DNA of 64,000 bases from Terriglobia bacterium (GCA_021323595.1 JAJPKR010000006.1:1-64000), one strand, 5' to 3'; counted from the first letter of the stretch, positions 18,157 through 27,503 are shown. Notes: generated from the letters alone by a model not told the origin. Numbers and translations: made by a program.

Positions 18157-18426
18157 CTACTTCTTCTTGCCTCGCTTGCCCAGGTGCTGCGTGACCAGAC
18201 GAATATAGTCGCCCACCGTGCGGCAGTCCTCCCACTCGTCCTCGCTGAATTCCTGGGCGCCCAGCTTTTCCTCGGCTTGCATCAGCAATTCGGCCACGTC
18301 GATTTCATCCAGGCCGAGATCTTCGCTCAAGGAAGCGCTGGGAGTCAGTTCTGCTTCTTCGATCGCCATCTCTTCGGCAATCAGATTGAGCAGCTTGGCA
18401 TTGAGGGCCTCGGAAGAACGCGGCAT
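18157..18426 (-). CDS. Acyl-carrier-protein-like protein lacking the carrier serine
   Basis: An acidic 89-residue protein with the length and helix pattern of ACP (LLNLIAEEM, LSEDLGLDEIDVAELLMQAEEKLG, TVGDYIRLV). In ACPs the motif is DSL, with Ser carrying phosphopantetheine. Here it reads D40-E41-I42, so Ser is replaced by Glu and 4'-phosphopantetheine cannot be attached in the normal way. The tail is Lys-rich (GKRGKKK). It may be a regulatory or structural ACP relative. It starts 63 bases from the divergent helicase gene, with an extended -10 (TGGTATCCT) directly upstream. Confidence 0.8.
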   Translation of the reverse strand: MPRSSEALNAKLLNLIAEEMAIEEAELTPSASLSEDLGLDEIDVAELLMQAEEKLGAQEFSEDEWEDCRTVGDYIRLVTQHLGKRGKKK

Positions 18427-18489
18427 ATGCAAACTAGGATACCAGCCGGGGGGAAGCGCCCGTGGGGGTGCAGCCGTTAGACTTGAGGC
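18427..18489. promoter_or_regulatory. Compact divergent promoter region, ACP-like gene and helicase
   Basis: Only 63 bases separate the two start codons. On the minus strand TGGTATCCT (extended -10, TATCCT at 18441-18436) ends nine bases from the ACP-like ATG. On the plus strand TAGACT at 18478-18483 ends six bases before the helicase ATG. Both imply leaders of only a few bases. Confidence 0.4.
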
Positions 18490-20430
18490 ATGGCGAGGGC
18501 TGCGGCCACCAAAACGGACTCGTTGCGGGCCTTTTTCGGCCCCGGCGGACAGTTGCAAGCGGCCCAAGGCGAGGGCTTCGAGTTCCGGCCGGGCCAGCTC
18601 GAAATGGCCCGTGCGGTGGCCGACGCGCTCGAACGGCGCCGGCATTTACTGATCGAGGCGGGCACCGGCACCGGCAAGACGCTGGCGTATCTGTTACCGG
18701 CCGTCGCCAGCGGCCGGCGGATCGTCATTTCCACGGGCACCAAGAACCTGCAAGAGCAGTTGATTTTCAAGGACATACCCCTGCTGGCCGCCGCTCTGGG
18801 ACGACCGCCGCGGGTGGCGTGCGTAAAAGGCCGCAACAATTACGCTTGCCGGCAAAGGCTCGACGATCTGGAAACCCAGCCGGCCCTGCTGACCATTGCC
18901 GAGTTGGAAACGTATCGGCGAATCCGAGCCTGGGCGCGCGAGAGCGAGCTGGGCGATCGCGCGGAACTGGATTTTCTGCCCGAGAACTCGCCGCTGTGGG
19001 AGCGTTTGAACGCCCGCAAGGAGATTTGCACCGCGCAAAAATGCCCCGCCTTTGGCGATTGCTTCCTCACACGGCTGCGCCAGCGCGCGCAAGAAGCGGA
19101 CTTGATCGTCGTCAATCACCATCTATTCTTCGCCGACTTGACGCTGAAGCAGCGCGACCTGCCGGGCGTGCTCCCGCCGTACGAGGCCGTCGTCTTCGAC
19201 GAGGCGCACGAACTCGAGGAGGTCGCGGGTCAGTATTTCGGCGTTTCCATCAGCACGCACCAATTGCAGGAGCTGGCGCGGGATGCGGAAGCCTGGGTGC
19301 GCTTGCAGGTGATCGCCGAGGGACCATGGCTGACCCGCGTGCAGCATGCGGTCGAAAGCGGCACTGCGTTGTTACTCGACCTGGCGGAGGAGCCGGGGCG
19401 GTTCGAGCTGAAGGAGCGGACGCGGTTCTTGGAGGATCACCAAGGCGCCTATCGCCGCTTGCTCGATAACTTGCGCGCCGCCGGGAATGAACTGCTGGCC
19501 GCGCACGACAGCGCGCCGGAGCCGGAAACCCTGGCGCGGCGGATCATCGATCTTGCGGAACGGGCGGAGCTGCTGCTCGAGGGCGACGAAACCGGCTCGG
19601 TCCTTTGGCACGAGCGCCGCGGGCGGGGCGCAATCTTGGGGGCCACCCCGATCGAGGTCGCGGATCTGCTGGAGGAAAACCTCTTCTCCCGCTGCGATAC
19701 CGTAATTCTGACTTCGGCCACCTTGGCGGTCGCAGGAAGCTTCGACTATTTGCGCGGGCGCTTGGGGCTGCGCCATGGCAGCGAGCGCAGCATTCCTTCC
19801 GCGTTCGACTACGAACGTCAAGCCTTGCTGTACATTCCCGACGACCTGCCCGATCCGCGCGAGCCGGAATTCGTGCCGCAGGCGGCCGAGATCATCGCCG
19901 CGCTGCTCGCTGCCAGCCAGGGGCGCGCCTTCGTGCTGTTCACCAGTCACGAACAGATGCGGGAGACCTACCAGCGCCTGGAAGCGAAGCTGCCGTTTCC
20001 GCTGCTGCTGCAAGGCGAGCAGCCGCGCCACCTCTTGCTGGAGCGCTTTCGCGCCACGCCGCAAGCGGTGCTGTTTGCCACCAGCAGTTTTTGGCAAGGC
20101 GTGGACGTGCAAGGCGAGCAGCTCAGTTGCGTGATCGTGCATAAGCTGCCATTCGCCTCTCCCTCGGATCCGGTTACGGCGGCGCGCATTCGGGCGGTGA
20201 ACGAGGCGGGCGGCCAGGCGTTCATGGAGTTTCAGGTGCCGCATGCGGTGCTGGCGCTGAAGCAGGGGTTTGGGCGCTTGATCCGCTCCTCCCGCGACCG
20301 CGGCGTCTTAGCGCTCTTGGACGGGCGGATTCTGCGCCAGCGCTACGGCCCAATCTTCCTCGAGAGCCTGCCTCGTTACCGCCGCACCGGCAGAATCGAT
20401 GAAGTGCGGGCGTTTTTCGCCGGAGACTAA
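18490..20430 (+). CDS. dinG: DinG/XPD-type ATP-dependent helicase with FeS cluster
   Basis: A 646-residue superfamily 2 helicase related to DinG/YoaA, which unwinds DNA 5'-3' and resolves R-loops and D-loops. Walker A is GTGTGKT near residue 58 and the DEAH box (VVFDEAHELEE) is near 236. Between them lie Cys120, Cys180, Cys185 and Cys191 in the spacing of the [4Fe-4S] domain. The C-terminal helicase half includes SSFWQGVDVQGEQL and GFGRLIRSSRDRG. Conservation looks complete. The gene symbol is given by family; whether it is the DinG or YoaA orthologue cannot be decided here. Confidence 0.92.
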   Translation: MARAAATKTDSLRAFFGPGGQLQAAQGEGFEFRPGQLEMARAVADALERRRHLLIEAGTGTGKTLAYLLPAVASGRRIVISTGTKNLQEQLIFKDIPLLAAALGRPPRVACVKGRNNYACRQRLDDLETQPALLTIAELETYRRIRAWARESELGDRAELDFLPENSPLWERLNARKEICTAQKCPAFGDCFLTRLRQRAQEADLIVVNHHLFFADLTLKQRDLPGVLPPYEAVVFDEAHELEEVAGQYFGVSISTHQLQELARDAEAWVRLQVIAEGPWLTRVQHAVESGTALLLDLAEEPGRFELKERTRFLEDHQGAYRRLLDNLRAAGNELLAAHDSAPEPETLARRIIDLAERAELLLEGDETGSVLWHERRGRGAILGATPIEVADLLEENLFSRCDTVILTSATLAVAGSFDYLRGRLGLRHGSERSIPSAFDYERQALLYIPDDLPDPREPEFVPQAAEIIAALLAASQGRAFVLFTSHEQMRETYQRLEAKLPFPLLLQGEQPRHLLLERFRATPQAVLFATSSFWQGVDVQGEQLSCVIVHKLPFASPSDPVTAARIRAVNEAGGQAFMEFQVPHAVLALKQGFGRLIRSSRDRGVLALLDGRILRQRYGPIFLESLPRYRRTGRIDEVRAFFAGD

Positions 20431-20476
20431 AATAAGCAATTCGCTCATGGGTTCTTCGCCCCCAGGATTTGGCGCC

Positions 20477-21532
20477 ATGCGCCTTGGCCGGCCTCGGCCG
20501 GCCACCGCCTCAGCGGCGGTCTTGCGCCGCTGGATCGAGCAGTTTGAGGACCGGCGCGTAGCCGTGATCGGGGATTTGATCCTGGACCATTTTCTTTGGG
20601 GCGACGCGACGCGCATTTCGCCGGAAGCGCCGGTTCCGGTGATCTTGCTGGAACGGGAAAGCTATCGCCTCGGCGGCGCCGCCAATGTCGCGGCGAATCT
20701 GCGCGCTTTGGGCGCGCAGGTTTCCGTCTTTGGAGTGATCGGCCGCGACGAAGCCGGCCGCCGACTGCGGGCCCTGCTGGCCGAGGCGGGGATCGACGAC
20801 CGCGGCGTGCTCGAGCTAGCCGGCCGGCCGACGACCATCAAGCAGCGAGTGCTGGCGCAAAACAAGCACGTCTTGCGGATCGATCGCGAACATTCGGGGC
20901 CGATCGGGGCGGCGGCCGGGCGCCTGGCGAGAAGACTGGCGCAGGCCAGTTTCGACGTCGTCGTCGCTTCCGATTACGGCAAAGGCTGCTTGACCGCGCC
21001 GCTGATGCGGCGCCTGCTGGAGACGGCGCGCCGCCGCGGCTGGCCGGTGTGCGTGGATCCCAAGGGGAACGAGCTGCATTGCCGCGGCGCCACGCTGCTC
21101 AAGCCGAACCTGCGCGAGCTGGCGCATTTGGCGGGCCGCGCCATCGCGAGCGAGAAAGACCTGGCCGCCGCCGCCGAGCGGGTGCGGCGGCGGTATCGCT
21201 GCCGCCATCTATTGGTGACCTGCGGGCCCGCCGGCATGCGCCTCTTCGATGACGATGGCGCCGCGGCGATTCGCAGCGCCACCCTCGAAGTCGCCGACGT
21301 GACCGGCGCGGGCGATACGGTCGCGGCCAGCGTCGCCCTGGCGCTGGCGGCGGGCGCGCCGGCGCGCCATGCCGCCTTGATCGCCAATCTGGCCGCCGGC
21401 GTGGTCGTCACGAAGCCGGGCACGGCCGTCGCCAGCCGGGACGAAATCCTGGCGCACCTGCAAGCGGATAGGGCCGCGGCGGCGACGCCGCAGGCCCAGC
21501 GCGACACCCGCGCAGGGCGGCAACGGCGATGA
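20477..21532 (+). CDS. hldA: D-glycero-beta-D-manno-heptose-7-phosphate kinase (RfaE1/HldA)
   Basis: A PfkB/ribokinase-family enzyme that phosphorylates heptose 7-phosphate at C1 on the way to ADP-heptose for LPS. It shows AVIGDLILDHFLWGDATRISPEAPVPV at the N-terminus, the GGAANVAANL motif and the catalytic DVTGAGDTVAA loop near the C-terminus. The ATG at 20477 has an AGGA site nine bases upstream; in-frame ATGs at 20399 and 20447 exist, the first inside the helicase gene. The usual fused adenylyltransferase domain is absent. The stop overlaps hldD by four bases. A second kinase of this family is at 51457. Confidence 0.9.
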   Translation: MRLGRPRPATASAAVLRRWIEQFEDRRVAVIGDLILDHFLWGDATRISPEAPVPVILLERESYRLGGAANVAANLRALGAQVSVFGVIGRDEAGRRLRALLAEAGIDDRGVLELAGRPTTIKQRVLAQNKHVLRIDREHSGPIGAAAGRLARRLAQASFDVVVASDYGKGCLTAPLMRRLLETARRRGWPVCVDPKGNELHCRGATLLKPNLRELAHLAGRAIASEKDLAAAAERVRRRYRCRHLLVTCGPAGMRLFDDDGAAAIRSATLEVADVTGAGDTVAASVALALAAGAPARHAALIANLAAGVVVTKPGTAVASRDEILAHLQADRAAAATPQAQRDTRAGRQRR

Positions 21533-22572
21533 TCGCCATCACCGGAGCCGCGGGATTCATCGGCAGCGCGCTGGCTTGGCATTTCAACCGCCTCGGCCGC
21601 ACCGATCTCGTTCTGGTGGATGATCTCGGGGGTGACGGCCGCTTTCGCAATCTCAGCGGGCTCGATTTCGCCGACTTTTTCGGCAAAGACGACTTCTTGG
21701 CGCGCCTCGAGGGCCGCGGCGCACTGCCGGCGCTCGAAGCGATCTTTCATCTGGGCGCGTGCAGCGCCACGACGGAAACCGATGCCGCGTATCTCATGCG
21801 CAACAACTTCGGCTACTCCAAAGCCGTCGCCCAATGGTGCCTGGCGCGCAACGCGCGCCTGGTCTATGCCTCGAGCGCGGCCACTTATGGCGACGGCGCG
21901 CAGGGCTATGATGACGACGCCGCCGGCTTGGCTTCGTTGCGCCCGCTGAATGCCTACGCCTTTTCCAAGCACGCGTTCGACCTGTGGGTCCGGCACGCCG
22001 GCGCCCTGGACCGCGTGGTCGGGCTCAAGTATTTCAATGTCTTCGGGCCCAACGAATACCACAAGGGCGAGATGCGCAGCATGGCGCTGCGCGCCTTCGA
22101 GCAGATCGAGGCGCGGGGCGTGGTGCGGCTTTTTCGTTCCGACCGCGCGGATTTCGCCGATGGCGAGCAGCGCCGCGATTTCGTGTACGTCAAGGACGCA
22201 GCGGCGATTACCGCTTGGTTTCTCGGCGATCCCCGCGCCAACGGAATCTTCAACGTGGGCAGCGGCCGGGCGCGCACCTGGAACGATTTGGCGCGGGCCG
22301 TGTTCGCGGCCCTGGATCGGGAGCCGCGCATCGAGTACTTCGATATGCCGGCGGAACTGCGCGGCAAGTACCAATATGCGACCGAGGCGCCGCTCAGGCG
22401 CTTGCGCGCGGCGGGAGCGCCGATCCCCCGGTGGTCGTTGGAAGAGGCGATCGGCGACTACGTGCGGAACTATCTCGTGCCTGGCCGGTTGACGCTGGCG
22501 GCGGAGCACCCGGCGCCGGTCGGCGCCGCAGGCGAAATGAGCGCTACCGAAGCACAGGATCAGCGGCCATGA
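21529..22572 (+). CDS. hldD: ADP-glyceromanno-heptose 6-epimerase
   Basis: Converts ADP-D-glycero- to ADP-L-glycero-D-manno-heptose, the last step of inner-core heptose precursor synthesis. It is a short-chain dehydrogenase-fold protein of 347 residues with the NADP site GAAGFIGSAL, HLGACSATTE, the YAFSKHAFD catalytic Tyr/Lys motif, and family signatures FNVFGPNEYHKGEMRSMA and GEQRRDFVYVKD. The residues after 325 are an Ala/Glu-rich extension. It overlaps hldA (ATGA) and xylB (ATGA), so one tightly coupled operon is likely. Confidence 0.95.
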   Translation: MIAITGAAGFIGSALAWHFNRLGRTDLVLVDDLGGDGRFRNLSGLDFADFFGKDDFLARLEGRGALPALEAIFHLGACSATTETDAAYLMRNNFGYSKAVAQWCLARNARLVYASSAATYGDGAQGYDDDAAGLASLRPLNAYAFSKHAFDLWVRHAGALDRVVGLKYFNVFGPNEYHKGEMRSMALRAFEQIEARGVVRLFRSDRADFADGEQRRDFVYVKDAAAITAWFLGDPRANGIFNVGSGRARTWNDLARAVFAALDREPRIEYFDMPAELRGKYQYATEAPLRRLRAAGAPIPRWSLEEAIGDYVRNYLVPGRLTLAAEHPAPVGAAGEMSATEAQDQRP

Positions 22573-24089
22573 ACGACAAGAATAAGGATCGGTGGTTGGG
22601 GCTCGACTGCGGCACCGGCGGCACGCGCGCGTTGCTGGTGGACGCCCAAGGCGTCGTGCGTGCGGCGCATTCCGCCGCGCATGCGCCGATCGACATGCCC
22701 CAGCCGCTATGGGCCGAGCAGCGGCCCGAGGATTGGTGGCGCGCGGCGCGCGAGGCGATCGGCGCGGTCTTGCGCGGGGCGGGCGATATCGCAATCCGGG
22801 GCATCGGCCTCAGCGGCCAGATGCACGGTGTGGTCTTGCTGGACCGCGATGGCGCGGTCCTGGGCCCCTCGATCATCTGGTGCGACCAGCGGGCGCATCG
22901 CGAGGCGGAGGCGCTGACCGCTCAGATCGGCTACGAGCGCGCGCTGGCGCTGACCGCCAATCCCATCCTGCCGGCTCTGTCCGCGCCCAAACTGCTCTGG
23001 CTCCAGGAGCATCGGCCGGGAGAATTCAAGCGCGCCCGGCGCTTTTTATTGCCGAAGGACTATATTCGCTTTCAACTCAGCGGCGAGTTTGCGACCGATC
23101 TCGCCGATGCCAGCGGGACCGGCCTGCTCGACGTGGCAAATCGCCGATGGTCCGAGCCGATGCGTGCGGCGCTCGGATTGCCGGAGGGGTTCCTGCCGTC
23201 TTTGCACGAAGGTCCGGAAGTCACCGGCCGCGTCAGCGCGGCTGCGGCCGCGGCGACGGGGCTCGCGAGCGGCATTCCGATTGTCGCCGGCGGCGGCGAC
23301 CAGGCCGCGGGCGCCGTGGGCAACGGCATCGTGCGGCCGGGGCTGGCGTCCGCGACGGTGGGCACCTCCGGGGTAGTGTTTGCCGCCACCGATCGTCCCC
23401 AGACCGACGCGCGCGGCAGCATCCACGCGTTTTGCCACGCGGTGCCCGGACAATGGCACGCGATGGGAGTGACGCAGGCGGCGGGACTGTCGTTCCGCTG
23501 GCTCCGCGATCAGCTCTGTCCCGGGGCGGGGGACGAAGCCTATGACGCGCTCTGCCGCGAAGCGGCGACTGCGCCGCCCGGCTGCAACGGTTTGATCTTC
23601 CTGCCCTACTTGATGGGCGAGCGCGCGCCGCATCTCGATCCGCATGCGCGCGGCGGCTGGCTGGGGCTCACTGCCGCGCACACGCGTGCTCATCTCATCC
23701 GCGCGGTGCTCGAAGGGGTGGCCTTCAGCTTGAAGGATTGCCTGGCCGTCCTGGCCGGCATGAACATCCTGCCGCGGCGCATTCTGCTCAGCGGCGGCGG
23801 GGCGCGCGGGACCGTGTGGCCGCAGATTCAGGCGGATGTCTATGGCGTGCCGTGCGGGCGCTGGCGCAATTCCGAAGGCGCGGCGTACGGGGCGGCGCTG
23901 CTGGCCATGACCGGCACCGGACGCTTTGCCAGCGTGGCAGAGGCTTGCGATCAAACCCTCGCCGCTGACGCCGAGTTCGCGCCTGGCAACGCGCGCCTTT
24001 ACGCTGCCGCGTACGATCTCTATCGCGCGCTTTATCCGCGCCTCAAGGACTTGTTCCCGCACATGGCGACCGCGGCGGCGGCGGGCTAA
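22569..24089 (+). CDS. xylB: FGGY-family sugar kinase, xylulokinase-like
   Basis: This encodes 506 residues. It shows the FGGY layout: GLDCGTGGTRALLVD at the N-terminus, LWAEQRPEDWW, the xylulokinase motif LSGQMHGVVLLD near residue 80, the hinge PYLMGERAPHLDP, and the C-terminal GVAFSLKDCL and LSGGGARGTVWPQIQADV. Xylulokinases make D-xylulose 5-phosphate. Because the gene is translationally coupled to hldA-hldD, a related ketose such as sedoheptulose is a conceivable substrate (inference). The stop codon overlaps that of the convergent next gene in CTAA. Confidence 0.85.
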   Translation: MNDKNKDRWLGLDCGTGGTRALLVDAQGVVRAAHSAAHAPIDMPQPLWAEQRPEDWWRAAREAIGAVLRGAGDIAIRGIGLSGQMHGVVLLDRDGAVLGPSIIWCDQRAHREAEALTAQIGYERALALTANPILPALSAPKLLWLQEHRPGEFKRARRFLLPKDYIRFQLSGEFATDLADASGTGLLDVANRRWSEPMRAALGLPEGFLPSLHEGPEVTGRVSAAAAAATGLASGIPIVAGGGDQAAGAVGNGIVRPGLASATVGTSGVVFAATDRPQTDARGSIHAFCHAVPGQWHAMGVTQAAGLSFRWLRDQLCPGAGDEAYDALCREAATAPPGCNGLIFLPYLMGERAPHLDPHARGGWLGLTAAHTRAHLIRAVLEGVAFSLKDCLAVLAGMNILPRRILLSGGGARGTVWPQIQADVYGVPCGRWRNSEGAAYGAALLAMTGTGRFASVAEACDQTLAADAEFAPGNARLYAAAYDLYRALYPRLKDLFPHMATAAAAG

Positions 24090-24505
24090 AGGCGCCGGCC
24101 CACGAAATAAACCAGCGCCACGACCGCGGCGAAGAGCACCGCGGTGCTGTCGCGGCCGAAATGCCAGCGCTGCGAGGCAAAAAAGATCGCAACGAGCAAG
24201 GCGGTGAGGATTACGGCGGTGGCCGTCAGTTGCAGCACCTCCCGCCAAGAATTCGGGCTCAGGCGATCCCCGACGCTGCGCTCGACGAGCTTCGCCAGGC
24301 GTTCGCCGGGCGGCAGCGCCGCTTGGGCGTGACGCCAGGCGGCGGCCACTTCGACGGCCTCCGCCGGCGAGGTCGCGCGCCGACTCTCCCGCTCGTAGGC
24401 GGCGCGCAGGCGCGCCATGGCTTCGGCGTCATCCGGTTCTTCGTCGCCGGGACCGGCCGCACCCACGCGGCTGGTGAAGAACTCGCGGGCCTCCTCGGTG
24501 GTCAT
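24086..24505 (-). CDS. Hypothetical membrane protein
   Basis: This encodes 139 residues from the ATG at 24505; a TTG at 24544 is an alternative. The first 95 residues are soluble and charged, with a helix of alternating Glu and Arg. Two transmembrane helices follow (about 97-116 and 120-136), and the protein ends GRRL. No family is recognised. The soluble N-terminus followed by a hairpin membrane anchor is common in envelope stress or anti-sigma-like proteins, but no signature is visible. A gap of 113 bases separates it from the GH144 gene upstream. Confidence 0.6.
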   Translation of the reverse strand: MTTEEAREFFTSRVGAAGPGDEEPDDAEAMARLRAAYERESRRATSPAEAVEVAAAWRHAQAALPPGERLAKLVERSVGDRLSPNSWREVLQLTATAVILTALLVAIFFASQRWHFGRDSTAVLFAAVVALVYFVGRRL

Positions 24506-24618
24506 CCTGGTTTCATCTTCGCCCGGCGCGCGGAAGCGGCGCAACGGCTAGCGCGCGACCGCGCTGACCGCGCCAATTCGGCCGGCGCGCAAACGGCGTG
24601 CGGGAGCAGCCCGTCCGA

Positions 24619-25980
24619 TCAGACGCGAGGGTGCGGAGCCGCTTCCGGCAGCAGTTCGATCCGCGCCATGGCTTGCCGGGGTGCCTCATGGCTCATGAAC
24701 CAACGCCAAACCGAGCCGCTGCGGGCATTTTCGGCGCTGAGCAAGCCGATGCCGAGATCGATGCCCAAGACATGCGGGCTAACCCAGCCGGTAAGGGGAT
24801 TGAAGGCATCGCAGAAACCATAGGCGCCCCAGATGGGTTGGCGGAAGCCGTTTCGAGCCGGCAGCCCGTTCCCGTAGTCCCGCAGCATCGCGGCGAGGTC
24901 GTCTTGGCAGAGATCGGGCGTGAACATCAACGACCCGGCCGCCGCGCACGGAACCAGCGTGCCGTCGATGTCGGAGGCGAAGGGCGGTCCGCCCCAGGCC
25001 ATATAGCCGTGCGCGCCCTCGGAAGCGGTGATGCCCCAATGCTCGTCGTCGTAGTCGGGAAAGCGCGCATGCAGGCTGGCGCAGAAGGCGCGGTGCGCGC
25101 GCGTGGCCGCGACCGAATTCTCGAAATAATTGATATGCTCGCCCTGCCGCTCGCGCCGATGCCGGTAGTCAACCCAAGCATGCGAGTACTGGTGGATGAA
25201 TAAGGGACGGGCGCCGGCGATATAGCGATAGCCGGCGAAGTCGATCCACGGGCGCCGCCAGGCGTACCAACTGGCCGGCGCGAGCGGCCGCTCGGCGGCG
25301 CCGATGCCCAGCAAATAGAGAATCGTGGCCTCGTCGTAGCTATCCCAGCGATAGGGGATAAAGCCTCTTTCCGGCGTCCACCCATGGCTCAGCAGCAGGC
25401 GGTCGCCCGCGAGCATCCACTGGAAATCCAAACGTCGATAGAGCCGTTGCGCGAGCGCGGCGATCTCGCGATCGTCGTCGAACGCGGCGCCGGCGGCGAG
25501 CACGCCGGCGATGAGCAAGGCCGTGTCGATCGAGGAAAGCTCGCTTTGCCAGGCGCGGCTGCCGCTGGCGAGATCGAGGAAATGGAAATACCAGCCATGC
25601 ACATGCTGCGCGCGGTGCGCGAAAAAGCGCAGCGTGGCGCGCGCGCGTTGGCGCGCCGCGCCGCCATCCACCCAGCCGCGCTCGGCGCCGATGGCCAGGG
25701 CGGTGAGACCGAAGCCGGTCGCGGCGATGCTGGCGACGTGCCAGTGGTGCGGCTCGTCGGGCCGGCGGTCGAGGCGCGCCCGGTCGCGCACGAGGCCGGT
25801 GCCGGCATCGGCCTGCTCCCAAAAATAGCGGAACGCCCGGTGGGCCAGCTCGTCGGTGTCGAACGCCGGCCGCCGCGCCGGTTGGGCCAGCGCGGGGAAG
25901 GTCGCGAGCGCGGCGATACGGGCTAGAAACTGACGGCGCCCCAGTTCGCCGCTGGGAACGTTAATGTTCGATCTCGACAA
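24619..25980 (-). CDS. Exported glycoamylase-like protein (GH144/DUF2329 type)
   Basis: A protein of about 453 residues with a Tat-type signal (LGRRQFLARIAAL, cleavage near ALAQP). The (alpha/alpha)6-barrel family motifs include AHRAFRYFWEQAD, SIAATGFGLTALAIG, DIDGTLVPCAAAGSLMFTP and the C-terminal GFCDAFNPLTGWVSPHVLGIDLG. This family includes endo-beta-1,2-glucanases (GH144) and related exo-enzymes. The start is a TTG at 25980 that overlaps the end of the GH39 gene by 20 bases; no ATG or GTG is available in frame, so the start is uncertain. It is last in the receptor-GH39-GH144 operon. Confidence 0.85.
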   Translation of the reverse strand: MSRSNINVPSGELGRRQFLARIAALATFPALAQPARRPAFDTDELAHRAFRYFWEQADAGTGLVRDRARLDRRPDEPHHWHVASIAATGFGLTALAIGAERGWVDGGAARQRARATLRFFAHRAQHVHGWYFHFLDLASGSRAWQSELSSIDTALLIAGVLAAGAAFDDDREIAALAQRLYRRLDFQWMLAGDRLLLSHGWTPERGFIPYRWDSYDEATILYLLGIGAAERPLAPASWYAWRRPWIDFAGYRYIAGARPLFIHQYSHAWVDYRHRRERQGEHINYFENSVAATRAHRAFCASLHARFPDYDDEHWGITASEGAHGYMAWGGPPFASDIDGTLVPCAAAGSLMFTPDLCQDDLAAMLRDYGNGLPARNGFRQPIWGAYGFCDAFNPLTGWVSPHVLGIDLGIGLLSAENARSGSVWRWFMSHEAPRQAMARIELLPEAAPHPRV

Positions 25981-27499
25981 GGGCCAGCGCTTTGGGCGCC
26001 AACGTCAACGTTAGCAGGGGATTTTCCGAGTCCAAAGCGCGCACGGAAGGAGGCGGCAAGACGGCGGCGCGGCGCAATTCGGCGATCTGTTCGCGCGTGG
26101 GGTTGGCGGGGCTGCCCATGGCCCGCCAGGCGGGGAGCGGCGAGCCGTGCTGCGGATCCACGATCCAAATGAGGGCGCGGCTGCCCGGCGGCAGGCCTTC
26201 AAACGCCAGGCGGAAGCTGTGCGGCGCGCCGCCGCCATACGCAGGCGCATAGTTCCAAACGGCCAGGGCGAGCGAGCCGTCGGCGCGCCGCGTCGCCAGC
26301 ACCGAATCGGACGCGGCCGGCACCCGCGTTTCGCCCAGCCGATGCAGCAACGCGAACGCGTTGAAGACGGGCTTGGGAATGTGGTCCTCGGCGATCAGAC
26401 CGAAACCGCCGTAAAAGGGCGTGCGCACCACGCCTTGCTCTTCGAAAACGTCGGAGAAAGTCCAATACGCCAGCATCTTGGTCATGCCGTCGCAGGCGCT
26501 GATCGTTTCGGCGAGCCAAGGACCCATGAAAGCCGAATCGGTGACCGCGGGCTCGTTCTTATAGCTGGCGTTGTACTCGCTGAAAATGATCGGCAGTTGC
26601 GGAAACGGCGAGGCTGCCACCTGGTCATGCACTTTCCGCACGGCGCGCGCGACCAGGTCGCGCCGGGAGATTGTTTCCGAGACGCCGAAGACGTTTGCCG
26701 CCGAGTCGTTGCCGTACACGTGCGTCGAAACGAAGTCCACCGGCACCCGGCCGACGGCGCAATGGCGCAGGAAGGGCGTCACCCAGGCCGCTTGTGCGGT
26801 GGCCGGTCCGCCGACCCGCAAGAGCGGGCTCACGCTCTTGAGGGCGCGCGCGGTGACGTCGTAGAGGTGAAAATAGGTCGCCTGCTTCGGCGCGCCCGCC
26901 CAAAAGTCGAGATTCGGCTCGTTCCAGACCTCGAAATACCACTGCGAGACTTCGGCGATTCCGTAACGGGCGACGAGATGCCGGGCGAACGCGGCGATAA
27001 GCTCGCTCCAGCGCTGCCAATCGCGCGGCGGCGCCACATAGGGGTGGTACCAAAAGGCCTGCCGCACCGGCGAGGCGGCCAGTTGGCGCGGCATGAAGCT
27101 CAGTTCGACAAAGGGGCGAACGCCGTGCGCGAGCAGGCCGTCGTAGATCTGGTCCACGTAGGAAAAGTTATAGACCGGCCGCCCCTGCGCGTCTTCGGAA
27201 TACAAGCCAACGTCGTCATCGAGAATGCCGTGCGCCCGGACGTACCGAAAGCCGGTGGCGGCATGGACCGTGGCCAGATCCTCGAGGTAGCTGGCGCGCA
27301 TGGCCAGCCGCGCCCGGCCGGAACCGAACATCTGCTCCCAAAAATGCGGGAACGGATGCCCCGGCCCGCGAGCGTCAATGACGATAGGCGCCGGCGCGTC
27401 GCTCGTCGCGGCTTGGCTGCCGGCTGCGGGCGGCCAAAGCGCCACCGCAGCCGCAAGCAGGAATCCGGCGGCGAGCACGCGTTGGCGAGCCGGACGCAT
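25961..27499 (-). CDS. Exported GH39-type beta-xylosidase-like glycosidase
   Basis: This encodes 512 residues with a signal peptide (about 1-30). The TIM-barrel hydrolase has the GH39 acid/base motif WNEPN with Glu194 and the nucleophile segment FSEYNAS with Glu308, plus YVRAHGILDDDVGLY near 95 and the C-terminal beta-sandwich. GH39 members are beta-xylosidases or alpha-L-iduronidases; the bacterial type removes xylose from xylooligosaccharides. It starts four bases after the stop of the TonB receptor gene, so receptor and enzyme are made together, and export places it in the periplasm or outside. Confidence 0.87.
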   Translation of the reverse strand: MRPARQRVLAAGFLLAAAVALWPPAAGSQAATSDAPAPIVIDARGPGHPFPHFWEQMFGSGRARLAMRASYLEDLATVHAATGFRYVRAHGILDDDVGLYSEDAQGRPVYNFSYVDQIYDGLLAHGVRPFVELSFMPRQLAASPVRQAFWYHPYVAPPRDWQRWSELIAAFARHLVARYGIAEVSQWYFEVWNEPNLDFWAGAPKQATYFHLYDVTARALKSVSPLLRVGGPATAQAAWVTPFLRHCAVGRVPVDFVSTHVYGNDSAANVFGVSETISRRDLVARAVRKVHDQVAASPFPQLPIIFSEYNASYKNEPAVTDSAFMGPWLAETISACDGMTKMLAYWTFSDVFEEQGVVRTPFYGGFGLIAEDHIPKPVFNAFALLHRLGETRVPAASDSVLATRRADGSLALAVWNYAPAYGGGAPHSFRLAFEGLPPGSRALIWIVDPQHGSPLPAWRAMGSPANPTREQIAELRRAAVLPPPSVRALDSENPLLTLTLAPKALALVEIEH

Positions 27500-27503
27500 A
27501 GGA

